A DNA stretch of 17,396 nt from positions 1 to 17,396 of the forward strand of contig DASCOB010000152.1 of assembly GCA_036011785.1 (NCBI GenBank), in the 5' to 3' direction. Both the position numbers and the translations under genes were made by a program. This DNA is from CAJWGI01 sp036011785. GTDB taxonomy: Bacteria > Chloroflexota > Anaerolineae > Anaerolineales > UBA11657. Shown one piece after another: positions 7,031 through 14,267 of the stretch (within the stretch, counting starts at the first letter, position 1; each line of letters begins with the position of its first letter). Under the pieces are notes generated by a model. That model had not been told where the DNA came from. It saw only the letters and a list, made by a program, of their open reading frames with translations, and made no database searches.

Positions 7031-7203
7031 CGAAAGCGCGACCTACGCACGTTACGGGTCACGCCGAAAATTCGCGTGTCGCCCGGCGAATCGTCGGGTG
7101 GAATAATCTCGCACGTCGGTGGATCTGTCTGGCCGTGCCGCGCACCAGCGGCTCCGGACAGGGATGAAGCGGGCGGACGCTGAAACGGAAAGGATGATCC
7201 GCG
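7031..7203 (+). ncRNA. Structured 5' leader of rpsB, candidate autoregulatory RNA
   Basis: The 173-nt leader is non-coding and holds four consecutive potential hairpins: CACGC/GCGTG (7060-7064 with 7074-7078), CCCGGCG/CGTCGGG (7082-7088 with 7092-7098, one G-U pair, 3-nt loop), GCACG/CGTGC (7111-7115 with 7134-7138), and a bulged stem CAGCG+TCCG with CGGA+CGCTG (7146-7156 with 7174-7182). The last stem ends just before the AAAGGA ribosome-binding site. S2 is known to repress its own operon in some bacteria, so an S2-binding leader is a reasonable guess. I cannot match it to a known RNA family. Confidence 0.45.
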
Positions 7204-8178
7204 ATGGCTGATCTCTCCATGAAGGGCCTGCTGGAAACGGGCGTCCATTTTGGGCATCGCACCGGCAGGTGGCACCCCAGAATGAAACCGTTCATCTTCA
7301 CTGAGCGCAACGGCATTCACATCATCGACCTGCAGCAGACAATGGAACACATAGTGCGTTGTTTTGATGTCGTGCGTGACGTGGTCGCCGAGGGCGGCGA
7401 AGTTCTTTTTGTTGGCACCAAGCGCCAGGCACAAGAAGCAATCCAGATCGAGGCCGAGCGATGCGAAATGCCCTATGTCAACCGGCGCTGGCTGGGCGGC
7501 ATGATTACCAACTGGCGTACCATGAAAGAGCGCATCGGCGAGCTGGAACGTATGGAGCGCGAGCACGAAGCGGGTGAATGGGAAGGTCTCAAAAAGAAAG
7601 AGCGACTGATGCGCATGCGCAAAATCGCCAAGCTGCAGTATCGGCTGGGCGGCATCCGCAGCATGCGCGATTTGCCGCGAATAATGGTAGTGGTGGACAT
7701 TCGGCGCGAATACACGGCGGTGCGTGAGGCCAATATTCTCGATATTCCAGTGATTGCCATGGTGGACACTAATTGTGACCCCTCCCCGGTGGAACACGTG
7801 CTGCCGGCGAACGATGACGCCATTCGGGCAATTCGATTGATTGTGGGACACCTCGCGGATGCGGTCGTCGAGGGGCGGCAATTGCGCAAGGACGAGGAGC
7901 CAGAGGACGGCCAACGCGCGGAAAGCATGGTCGCGGAAATGGTGACAGAGGCGGACGAGGACCTGCTCGGCGCGGCTACTCTCGCAAAACTGAGCAGTGG
8001 CGAATTGGAATTCGAAGATGCCATCGCTGAATCGGCGGCAGATACACCTGCGGTTCCGGAGCCTATGCCGGATGCCGCTGAGGCCGAAGCTGGCGTCGAG
8101 AAGCCGGAGCCCTCGGAGGTTGAGAGCGATGCTGCGGCCCAGACAGAAGCGGCTGCCGGCCCGCAACTCGAGGAATGA
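7204..8178 (+). CDS. rpsB: Small-subunit ribosomal protein uS2 with long acidic tail
   Basis: 30S protein needed late in subunit assembly and for S1 binding where S1 is present. The first 228 residues are a normal S2: LLETGVHFGHRTGRWHPRMK (residues 9-28), the coiled-coil region (about 105-145, charged Glu/Lys/Arg) and the C-terminal signature MVDTNCDPSPVEHVLPANDD (186-205). A further 96 residues (229-324) form a low-complexity tail rich in Glu, Ala and Pro, likely disordered, ending PQLEE. Total length is 324, against about 240 in E. coli. The start ATG 7204 follows AAAGGA with about 9 nt spacing. It heads the long operon, and tsf starts 1 bp after its stop. Confidence 0.97.
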   Translation: MADLSMKGLLETGVHFGHRTGRWHPRMKPFIFTERNGIHIIDLQQTMEHIVRCFDVVRDVVAEGGEVLFVGTKRQAQEAIQIEAERCEMPYVNRRWLGGMITNWRTMKERIGELERMEREHEAGEWEGLKKKERLMRMRKIAKLQYRLGGIRSMRDLPRIMVVVDIRREYTAVREANILDIPVIAMVDTNCDPSPVEHVLPANDDAIRAIRLIVGHLADAVVEGRQLRKDEEPEDGQRAESMVAEMVTEADEDLLGAATLAKLSSGELEFEDAIAESAADTPAVPEPMPDAAEAEAGVEKPEPSEVESDAAAQTEAAAGPQLEE

Positions 8179-8179
8179 T

Positions 8180-8773
8180 ATGGCAGTATCTGTCGAACAG
8201 GTTAAGGAGCTGCGCAAGGCCACCGCTGCTCCGGTGTTGGACTGCAAGAAGGCGCTGCAGCACAGCGATGGGGACTTCGATCTGGCCGTGGACTGGCTGC
8301 GTCAGAAAGGGCTTTCCACAGCGGCGAAAAAAGCCGGGCGCACGGCCAATGAAGGCTTGATTGATGCGTACATTCATCACGGCAACCGCGTCGGCGTCGT
8401 CGCCGAGGTTAATTGCGAGACCGATTTCGTGGCGCGCTCGGAGGACTTTCGTGCGCTGGTGCATGACATTCTTCTGCACATCGCTATGGCCAACCCGTTG
8501 TGCGTGGATGTGGGTGACATCCCTGCGGGCGCCCTAGAAAGGGAGAAGGAACTTTTTCGTGAGAAAGCGCTGCAGGAGGGAAAACCAGAACAGATCGCCG
8601 AGAAGATTGTAGCTGGGCGGGTGGACAAGTATTATCAACAGGTCTGCCTGCTGCACCAATCTTTCATAAAGGATGAAGAGTTGAGCATTCAGGATCTAGT
8701 CAATCGCGCAATCGCGAAACTGGGTGAGAACATAGTCGTGCACCGTTTCACCCGTTTCGAACTGGGGAAATGA
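8180..8773 (+). CDS. tsf: Translation elongation factor Ts (short form)
   Basis: Guanine-nucleotide exchange factor that recycles EF-Tu from GDP to GTP. It has 197 residues, like the short EF-Ts of Thermus and other non-proteobacteria, with one core subdomain instead of two. The N-terminal UBA-like domain reads VKELRKATAAPVLDCKKAL (8-26), and the EF-Tu-contacting TDFVAR motif sits at 81-86 after VAEVNCE. ATG 8180 is 1 bp past the rpsB stop, with GAGGA 5-6 nt upstream placed inside the end of rpsB, so translation is tightly coupled. The reading frame continues upstream into rpsB, but that portion is only an out-of-frame shadow of S2. Confidence 0.97.
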   Translation: MAVSVEQVKELRKATAAPVLDCKKALQHSDGDFDLAVDWLRQKGLSTAAKKAGRTANEGLIDAYIHHGNRVGVVAEVNCETDFVARSEDFRALVHDILLHIAMANPLCVDVGDIPAGALEREKELFREKALQEGKPEQIAEKIVAGRVDKYYQQVCLLHQSFIKDEELSIQDLVNRAIAKLGENIVVHRFTRFELGK

Positions 8774-8806
8774 GATTCACCGGCCTCAGCTCTTGCCCAC
8801 GCAAAC

Positions 8807-9526
8807 ATGGCTGAGGAATTCAAACACCAGCGCGTGCTGCTGAAGCTGGGCGGCGAGGCGCTCGCTCCGCCCTCCGGGGTCGGAATTGACCCGGGTAGAG
8901 CGGACGAGGTCGCCGAAATCATTAAAGCGGTCGCCGCGGTGGGCGTGCAGATAGCCATCGTCATTGGCGCCGGAAACCTCTGGCGCGGGAGCATTGGAAT
9001 CGAGCGTGGCATGGAGCGCACCACGGCTGACCATATGGGCATGCTGGGTACGGTGATGAACGGGATTGCGCTTCAGGATGCGCTGGAGCGTGACGGGGTG
9101 GCCACCCGCATGCAGACGGCAATTGAAATGAAAGCCGTCGCGGAGCCATACATTCGCCGACGCGCAGTGCGCCATCTGGAAAAAGGGCGCGTGGTTATCC
9201 TCGGGGCTGGCACCGGCAACCCGTTTTTCACTACCGACACAGCGGGCGCGTTGCGCGCGATGGAGATCGATGCCAACATTCTCATTAAGGCCACAAAAGT
9301 GGATGGGGTGTACGACTTCGACCCGGCTAACACGGCTGAGGCCAAGAAGTTCGACACGCTCACTTACATCGACGCTATAAACCGGCGCCTGAAAGTGATG
9401 GATAGCACCGCGCTTTCGTTGTGCATGGATAACGATATGCCGATTGTGGTGTTGGATCTCTGGGGCGAAAACAGCCTGCTGAAGGCAGTGAAGGGTGAGT
9501 CGGTGGGCACCCTAGTCAGTCATTAA
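8807..9526 (+). CDS. pyrH: Uridylate kinase (UMP kinase)
   Basis: Phosphorylates UMP to UDP with ATP. It is a hexameric amino-acid-kinase-fold enzyme feeding RNA, DNA and cell-wall nucleotide pools. It has 239 residues, standard length. Landmarks are KLGGEAL (13-19; most family members have Ser at the third position), GAGNLWRG (54-61), DHMGMLGTVMN (75-85), GTGNPFFTTDTAGALRA (135-151) and KVDGVYDFDP (164-173). The start ATG is 33 bp after tsf and has no obvious ribosome-binding site, which is odd for an essential gene. Re-initiation after tsf is possible. The rpsB-tsf-pyrH-frr order is widely conserved. Confidence 0.97.
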   Translation: MAEEFKHQRVLLKLGGEALAPPSGVGIDPGRADEVAEIIKAVAAVGVQIAIVIGAGNLWRGSIGIERGMERTTADHMGMLGTVMNGIALQDALERDGVATRMQTAIEMKAVAEPYIRRRAVRHLEKGRVVILGAGTGNPFFTTDTAGALRAMEIDANILIKATKVDGVYDFDPANTAEAKKFDTLTYIDAINRRLKVMDSTALSLCMDNDMPIVVLDLWGENSLLKAVKGESVGTLVSH

Positions 9527-9535
9527 ACCCAGTGG

Positions 9536-9564
9536 CTGCCCTCTTGCCAAATGTCGGCGGGCAG
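9536..9564 (+). promoter_or_regulatory. Hairpin between pyrH and frr
   Basis: CTGCCC (9536-9541) pairs with GGGCAG (9559-9564), with possible extra inner pairing (GCC/GGC). No T run follows, so it is not a normal intrinsic terminator. It may be an RNA processing or stabilising element in the 120-bp pyrH-frr gap, the largest gap inside this part of the operon apart from the one after cdsA. Confidence 0.3.
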
Positions 9565-9646
9565 GTGTATCCTTTGAGCGGCACAATATATCCGACCGGT
9601 GAAGGGTCGCTGTGTGTCGCTGGTGGAGCCCTGCACATGATTGACG

Positions 9647-10204
9647 ATGGTTAAGGAAGCGCTGCAAGATGCGTCCGAGCGCATGCAAGCCTCGGTGCGC
9701 GTGCTCGAGGATGAACTGGCCACAATCCGGACTGGCCGGGCTTCGCCGGTGCTGGTGGAGAAGTTGATGGTCAATTATTACGAACAGCCGACGCCGCTCA
9801 ACCAACTGGCTACTATCAATGTGCCGGAGCCGCGCCTGCTTGCCATCCGGCCGTTCGATGCCAGTTCGCTGGTGGAGATTGAGCGCAGCATTCTGGCGTC
9901 AAACCTTGGACTGACCCCTAACAATGACGGTAAAATCATCCGGCTGAGCATTCCGCCGCTGACGGAAGAGCGGCGGCGGGAGTTGACGCGCGTGGTCGGG
10001 CAGCGGGTGGAGGAAGCGCGCGTTGCGGTGCGCAATGTGCGCCGTGACACGCAAAATGATTTGCGTGAGTTTGAGCGCGAGAAGATATTATCGGAGGATG
10101 ACTTGGGGCACGGCCAGAAGGAATTGCAACAACTTACAGATGATTCTGTGGAAGCGATAAACATGCTTGGAGAACGCAAGCGCGATGAAATAATGCAGGT
10201 ATAA
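9647..10204 (+). CDS. frr: Ribosome recycling factor
   Basis: Splits post-termination ribosomes together with EF-G. From ATG 9647 the product has 185 residues, exactly the typical length. Landmarks are LATIRTGRASPVLVEKLMVNYY (about 24-45), the domain II region PLNQLATINVPEPR, and the domain I return helices RRELTRVVGQRVEEARVAVRN and RKRDEIMQV at the C terminus. An in-frame TTG at 9641 is an alternative start. The best ribosome-binding sequence, GGTGGAG (9622-9628), is 18 nt from ATG 9647, too far for efficient direct use, but 8 nt from an out-of-frame ATG at 9637 that encodes only five codons. Initiation may therefore be indirect. It sits in the conserved position after pyrH. Confidence 0.96.
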   Translation: MVKEALQDASERMQASVRVLEDELATIRTGRASPVLVEKLMVNYYEQPTPLNQLATINVPEPRLLAIRPFDASSLVEIERSILASNLGLTPNNDGKIIRLSIPPLTEERRRELTRVVGQRVEEARVAVRNVRRDTQNDLREFEREKILSEDDLGHGQKELQQLTDDSVEAINMLGERKRDEIMQV

Positions 10205-10236
10205 TTAGTCTATCAATCGAAAGCGCCACAGGCACA

Positions 10237-11025
10237 ATGGGACAGGCGCATCCCGCCACCGCGAAAAACCGTTCAAACCGCAGCAACACCGGAATGTCTG
10301 CATCCGAAGACAATGGCCCCCTGACGGTCATCCCGCAGCATTTAGCCATCATCATGGATGGCAACGGCCGCTGGGCGCAGCAGCGCGGGCTGCCGCGGTT
10401 GGCCGGGCACCGTGCGGGCACGGAGAACTTACGCAGAATTATTGAAGAGTGCGTTCGGCTGGGAATTAAGTACCTTACCATCTACGCGTTTTCCACCGAA
10501 AATTGGCGCCGCCCTCCGGAGGAAGTCTCGGGGCTTATGGCGCTGCTGGAGAATATGCTGGAGCGCGAATTGCGGGCGCTTCAAAAAAACGGGGTGAAGA
10601 TCCGGCATCTGGGCCGCTGTGACGGCGTCAATGAGCGCCTAGTGCGTAAGATAACTGATGCGGTGGAAAGCACGCGTGACAACAGCACCCTGGTGCTTAA
10701 TGTAGCTTTCAATTATGGCGGCCGGGATGAGGTCGTGCGCGCTGTGCAGCGCATCATTTCCGCCGAGCTGACGCCCGAGGAAATCACCGAGAAGGTCATC
10801 AGCAGCCAGTTGTACACTGCGGGACAGCCGGACCCAGACCTGATCATCCGCACCAGTGGCGAATACCGCATTAGCAATTTTCTGGTCTGGCAGGGCGCTT
10901 ATTCGGAATGGTATTTCACGCCTGCTCTGTGGCCGGATTTCGACGAAGAGGAGCTCCACCGGGCGCTCGTGTTTTTCGGCGGCCGCGAGCGCCGCTTCGG
11001 GTTGGTCTCCGAACAGGTGGGATGA
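10237..11025 (+). CDS. uppS: Isoprenyl transferase (undecaprenyl diphosphate synthase family)
   Basis: cis-Prenyltransferase that adds isopentenyl diphosphate units to farnesyl diphosphate, making the lipid carrier for cell-wall and polysaccharide synthesis. Landmarks are HLAIIMDGNGRWA with catalytic Asp41, RAGTENLRRI (59-68), AFSTENWRRP (84-93), FNYGGRDE in the second half and the C-terminal substrate-binding stretch IIRTSGEYRISNFLVWQGAY. The start at 10237 gives 262 residues. ATG 10294 would give 243, closer to the family average, and neither has a strong ribosome-binding site, so the first 19 residues are uncertain. Its stop overlaps the cdsA start. Confidence 0.96.
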   Translation: MGQAHPATAKNRSNRSNTGMSASEDNGPLTVIPQHLAIIMDGNGRWAQQRGLPRLAGHRAGTENLRRIIEECVRLGIKYLTIYAFSTENWRRPPEEVSGLMALLENMLERELRALQKNGVKIRHLGRCDGVNERLVRKITDAVESTRDNSTLVLNVAFNYGGRDEVVRAVQRIISAELTPEEITEKVISSQLYTAGQPDPDLIIRTSGEYRISNFLVWQGAYSEWYFTPALWPDFDEEELHRALVFFGGRERRFGLVSEQVG

Positions 11026-11846
11026 TGCTGCGCCAGCGGCTGACAACAGCGGCTTTGCTGGTGCCGGTTTTCCTGTGGGTGATTCATCGCGGCGGTTGGT
11101 TGTATGGCGTGGTGGTGCTGGTGCTTCTAACTATTGGCGCATGGGAGTTTACGCGCATTGCCACTGTCGCGGGAACGCGGCCTTCAGCCTCGGTTAGCAT
11201 TGCGGGCGTGTGGGCAATTGCGGGTGGAGTGGCGCTGGCGGATGGCCGCTGGATGGTTCCAGTCGTTGCCGCGCTGCTGCTTTGCGCTACCGCATGGCAC
11301 GTCATCGCCTTCGAGCGCGGCGCGCGCACCCCGCTTCAGGATTGGGCTGCGACGCTGGCGGCGCCGCTCTATCTGGGTGGATTCGGAGGTCACCTGTTGG
11401 CGCTGCGCCTGTTGCCCCATGGCGCATGGTGGACGCTGACTGTGCTGCCCGCCATGTGGCTTTCGGATACAGGCGCATATGCCATGGGCAGCTGGATGGG
11501 AAAACGGCCGATGGCGCGCCGCACCAGCCCGAACAAAACCTGGGAGGGTTTCTTCGGCGGCGCGGTTTGGGGAGCGGTGTTCGGCGGCTTGTTGACCGAA
11601 CTCTGGCAGCGCGTTGGCGCCCTCACGCCAGCCGTGCTTGGCTGGCGTGAGGGCGTGGTCATTGGCCTGCTGGTCTCATTGGCCGGGCCAGTGGGAGACC
11701 TGGCGATTTCGATGCTCAAACGCCAGACCGGCATTAAAGATACTGGCCGGCTGTTGGCCGGTCACGGCGGGGTGCTTGACCGGATTGATTCGTGGCTACT
11801 GGCGGGGGCAGCCAGCTATTATTACATTTTCTGGGTTGCCCTGTGA
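11022..11846 (+). CDS. cdsA: Phosphatidate cytidylyltransferase (CDP-diacylglycerol synthase)
   Basis: Inner-membrane enzyme making CDP-diacylglycerol from CTP and phosphatidate, the branch point for phospholipids. It has 274 residues with about seven hydrophobic segments. The diagnostic family signature is complete: SMLKRQTGIKDTGRL at 230-244 and HGGVLDRID at 248-256. SPNKTWEG (169-176) is the other conserved block. ATG 11022 overlaps the uppS stop (ATGA). ATG 11025 follows directly and is better spaced from AGGTGG (11015-11020), so the true start may be either. Codons for about residues 199-212, between hydrophobic segments, form an extraordinary perfect hairpin (listed separately). Confidence 0.96.
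   Translation: MMLRQRLTTAALLVPVFLWVIHRGGWLYGVVVLVLLTIGAWEFTRIATVAGTRPSASVSIAGVWAIAGGVALADGRWMVPVVAALLLCATAWHVIAFERGARTPLQDWAATLAAPLYLGGFGGHLLALRLLPHGAWWTLTVLPAMWLSDTGAYAMGSWMGKRPMARRTSPNKTWEGFFGGAVWGAVFGGLLTELWQRVGALTPAVLGWREGVVIGLLVSLAGPVGDLAISMLKRQTGIKDTGRLLAGHGGVLDRIDSWLLAGAASYYYIFWVAL
11618..11655. repeat. Perfect 16-bp inverted repeat inside cdsA
   Basis: CGCCCTCACGCCAGCC (11618-11633) and its exact reverse complement (11640-11655) flank a 6-nt GTGCTT loop. A further G-U pair (11617 with 11656) is possible. In RNA it would form a very stable GC-rich hairpin. It lies fully within the coding sequence, in a segment between hydrophobic stretches of CdsA. Confidence 0.9.
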
Positions 11847-11989
11847 TGAATGTTTGGCGTTTATCGAAAGTGAAACTTCAGTCCCTGGCGCGGCGCGATG
11901 GGTATGCCATTGGAGGCTGCGGTGCGCCTCTGATGGCCAAACGCAACCGGTTTTCGCGACGAAAGGAGAAGCGAAATGAGCATCTCTGA
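11846..11989 (+). CDS. Possible 47-residue basic peptide between cdsA and glpX
   Basis: ATG 11846 overlaps the cdsA stop in a TGATG junction, and the frame runs to 11989, overlapping the glpX start by 14 nt. The peptide begins MNVWRLSKVKLQ and ends in a strongly basic stretch (AKRNRFSRRKEKR). Third codon positions show no clear G/C bias, unlike its neighbours, and I recognise no family, so it may be non-coding spacer. If translated it would couple cdsA to glpX. Confidence 0.22.
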   Translation: MNVWRLSKVKLQSLARRDGYAIGGCGAPLMAKRNRFSRRKEKRNEHL

Positions 11990-12971
11990 GCCGAACCGTA
12001 ACCTTGCACTGGAACTGGTGCGGGTGATCGAGGCGGCTGCGCTCGCGGCCGGGCGCTTCATGGGGCGCAACGACAAAAACGGCAGCGACGAGGCCGCAGT
12101 GGAAGCGATGCGGCTGATGCTTAACAGCATCGAGATGAAGGGAAAGGTCATTATCGGCGAGGGCGAAAAAGATGATGCCCCAATGCTGTTTAACGGCGAG
12201 GAACTGGGGACAGGAAACCCTCCGGAGGTGGACATCGCGGTGGACCCTATAGACGGCACCCGACTGTTGGCGCTCGGGCGGGCAAATGCGCTGGCGACCG
12301 TGGCGGTGGCCGACCGCGGCAGCATGTTTAACCCGGGCCCGTTCGTGTATATGCAGAAAATCGCCGTCGGGCCGAGTGCAAAGGGCGCAATCGATGTGGA
12401 GGCTTCCCCGCTGGAGAACCTGAACCGCATCGCCCGCGCGAAGGGATGCGGACTTGATGATCTGACTGTAGTGGTGTTGGACCGCCCACGCCACGAGCAA
12501 TTGCTCGCGGAGTTGCGCGCCACCGACGCGCGCATCCGCCTGATAACGGATGGAGACGTCGCTGGGGCTGTAATGACCGCCTGGCCCGAGTCCGGAATTG
12601 ACGTACTCATGGGGGTCGGCGGCACGCCGGAAGGAGTACTATCGGCATGCGCGCTGCAGTGCATGGGCGGCGAACTGCAAGGCAAGCTCTGGCCGCGCAA
12701 CGAGGAGGAGATTCAACGCGGCGAGGCGATGGGCTACGACTTTGATGTAGTGTTGCGCATGGGGGATTTGGTGCGCAGCGACAATTGCTTTTTTGCGGCC
12801 ACTGGCATTACCGATGGCGAGTTGGTGCACGGAGTGAAATATTATGGTAACGGCGCGCGAACGCATTCTCTCGTCATGCGCTCCACATCAGGTACGGTGC
12901 GGGAAATAGCAACCCGGCACCGCTGGGAGAAACTGATGCGTTTCTCGAATATTGCGAATGGGAAGGATTAG
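11976..12971 (+). CDS. glpX: Fructose-1,6-bisphosphatase class II
   Basis: Hydrolyses fructose 1,6-bisphosphate to fructose 6-phosphate in gluconeogenesis. In autotrophs this family can also act on sedoheptulose 1,7-bisphosphate. The product has 331 residues, normal for GlpX. Metal and phosphate-binding landmarks are KVIIGEGEKDDAPML (57-71), DIAVDPIDGTRL (86-97, with Asp90 and Asp93) and GVGGTPEGVLSACALQCMGG in the second half. The start ATG 11976 is backed by a strong AAAGGAG ribosome-binding site 8 nt upstream. Its stop is 3 bp before rho, so the two are co-transcribed. Its presence in a translation and envelope operon is unusual functionally. Confidence 0.97.
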   Translation: MSISEPNRNLALELVRVIEAAALAAGRFMGRNDKNGSDEAAVEAMRLMLNSIEMKGKVIIGEGEKDDAPMLFNGEELGTGNPPEVDIAVDPIDGTRLLALGRANALATVAVADRGSMFNPGPFVYMQKIAVGPSAKGAIDVEASPLENLNRIARAKGCGLDDLTVVVLDRPRHEQLLAELRATDARIRLITDGDVAGAVMTAWPESGIDVLMGVGGTPEGVLSACALQCMGGELQGKLWPRNEEEIQRGEAMGYDFDVVLRMGDLVRSDNCFFAATGITDGELVHGVKYYGNGARTHSLVMRSTSGTVREIATRHRWEKLMRFSNIANGKD

Positions 12972-12974
12972 GTT

Positions 12975-14255
12975 ATGGACATAGCAAAACTGGAAAAGAA
13001 TAAGCTGGAGGGCTTGCGCAAGCTGGCCCAGGAGATGGACGTACCGGGTCACAGCCGGCTGAAAAAGGACGAGCTGATTCTCAGTCTTCTGCGCGCCAAT
13101 GCCGAAAAGAAAGGCCTGAAGCTGCGGGGCGGCGTGCTGGAAGTGGTTGATGACGGCATCGGATTCTTGCGTTCCGGGCATCTGTTGCCGGGCCGAGATG
13201 ATGTTTATGTTAGCCAGTCGCAGATCAAGCGTTTCGGCATGCGTACCGGCGACATGGTTATTGGGCAGGTGCGCGCGCCAAAAGACACCGAGAAATATTA
13301 CGGCCTGATTCGGGTAGAAGCTGTCAACGGTCTGGACCCAGAAGAGGCTAAACAGCGTCCGGTTTTCGAATCGCTCACCCCGATTTTCCCGGATGAACGC
13401 TTCGATCTAGAAACCGACCGGCATGCGCTCGCCACCCGGATGATAAACCTAGTGGCGCCCATCGGAAAAGGCCAGCGTGGTCTAATTGTCTCCCCGCCCA
13501 AGGCAGGCAAGACCACTGTGCTCAAGCAGATTGCCAATGCGATTTCTCTCAAGTATCCGCAGGTGCATCTAATGGTGGCTTTGATCGGAGAGCGTCCTGA
13601 GGAAGTGACCGATATGGACCGCTCGGTGGATGCCGAGGTTGTGGCCAGCACGTTTGATGAACCAGTGACATCGCACGTCAAGGTGGCCGAAATGGCGCTC
13701 GCACGCGCCCGGCGGTTGGTTGAGGGCGGACGGAACGTGGCTATTCTGCTGGATTCCATCACACGCCTTGCACGTGCGTACAATTTGATTGTCATTCCTT
13801 CTGGACGCACTCTTTCAGGCGGCCTCGACCCGGCGGCGTTGTATCCGCCAAAACGCTTCTTCGGCGCGGCGCGCAACATCGAGGACGGCGGCTCGCTAAC
13901 CATTGTGGCCACCTGCCTCGTGGATACCGGCTCTCGCATGGACGACATGGTTTACGAAGAATTTAAAGGCACCGGAAACATGGAGCTGCATCTTTCGCGC
14001 AAATTGCAGGAACGCCGCATTTTCCCGGCGCTGGATATTGACCGCTCATCCACCCGGCGGGAGGAATTGCTGCTCGGGCCGGATATTACCCAGCGTGTCT
14101 GGCTGATGCGTCGCATGTATAACCAGATGATTGCATCACCGCCAAACGGGGCCGGCATGGATGTGGCCGCCGCCACCGAAGCTGTCAACCAACAGATCCG
14201 ACAGACGGAAAACAATTTTGAGTTCTTGGAACAACTGGGCAAAACGGCTGAATAA
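12975..14255 (+). CDS. rho: Transcription termination factor Rho
   Basis: Hexameric RNA-dependent ATPase/translocase that ends transcription of untranslated RNA. It has 426 residues, close to E. coli (419), with no large insertion. The N-terminal helical domain starts MDIAKLEKNKLEGLRKLAQE. The RNA-binding OB fold includes DGIGFLRS (60-67). Walker A is PPKAGKTT (174-181), Walker B AILLDS (256-261), and the Q-loop region GGLDPAALYPPKRFFGAARN (282-301). The intersubunit arginine region is DTGSRMDDMVYEEFKGTGN (317-335). ATG 12975 is preceded by GGAAGGA and starts 3 bp after glpX, leaving no room for a separate leader of the kind used for rho autoregulation in enterics. Confidence 0.98.
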   Translation: MDIAKLEKNKLEGLRKLAQEMDVPGHSRLKKDELILSLLRANAEKKGLKLRGGVLEVVDDGIGFLRSGHLLPGRDDVYVSQSQIKRFGMRTGDMVIGQVRAPKDTEKYYGLIRVEAVNGLDPEEAKQRPVFESLTPIFPDERFDLETDRHALATRMINLVAPIGKGQRGLIVSPPKAGKTTVLKQIANAISLKYPQVHLMVALIGERPEEVTDMDRSVDAEVVASTFDEPVTSHVKVAEMALARARRLVEGGRNVAILLDSITRLARAYNLIVIPSGRTLSGGLDPAALYPPKRFFGAARNIEDGGSLTIVATCLVDTGSRMDDMVYEEFKGTGNMELHLSRKLQERRIFPALDIDRSSTRREELLLGPDITQRVWLMRRMYNQMIASPPNGAGMDVAAATEAVNQQIRQTENNFEFLEQLGKTAE

Positions 14256-14267
14256 ACCGGAACTTGA

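Noticed and set aside
6940..8247. Long open frame (435 codons) on the minus strand opposite rpsB
   Set aside because: It is a mirror of the clearly real S2 gene and its leader, crosses the rplT terminator and rpsB promoter, and its translation shows no recognisable domain.
9536..9575. Intrinsic terminator after pyrH
   Set aside because: The CTGCCC/GGGCAG stem is not followed by a T run, and the conserved operon continues into frr.
11796..12700. Overlapping minus-strand frames opposite cdsA/glpX
   Set aside because: They are shadows of the GlpX coding sequence, with serine- and arginine-rich translations typical of antisense reading of GC-rich genes.
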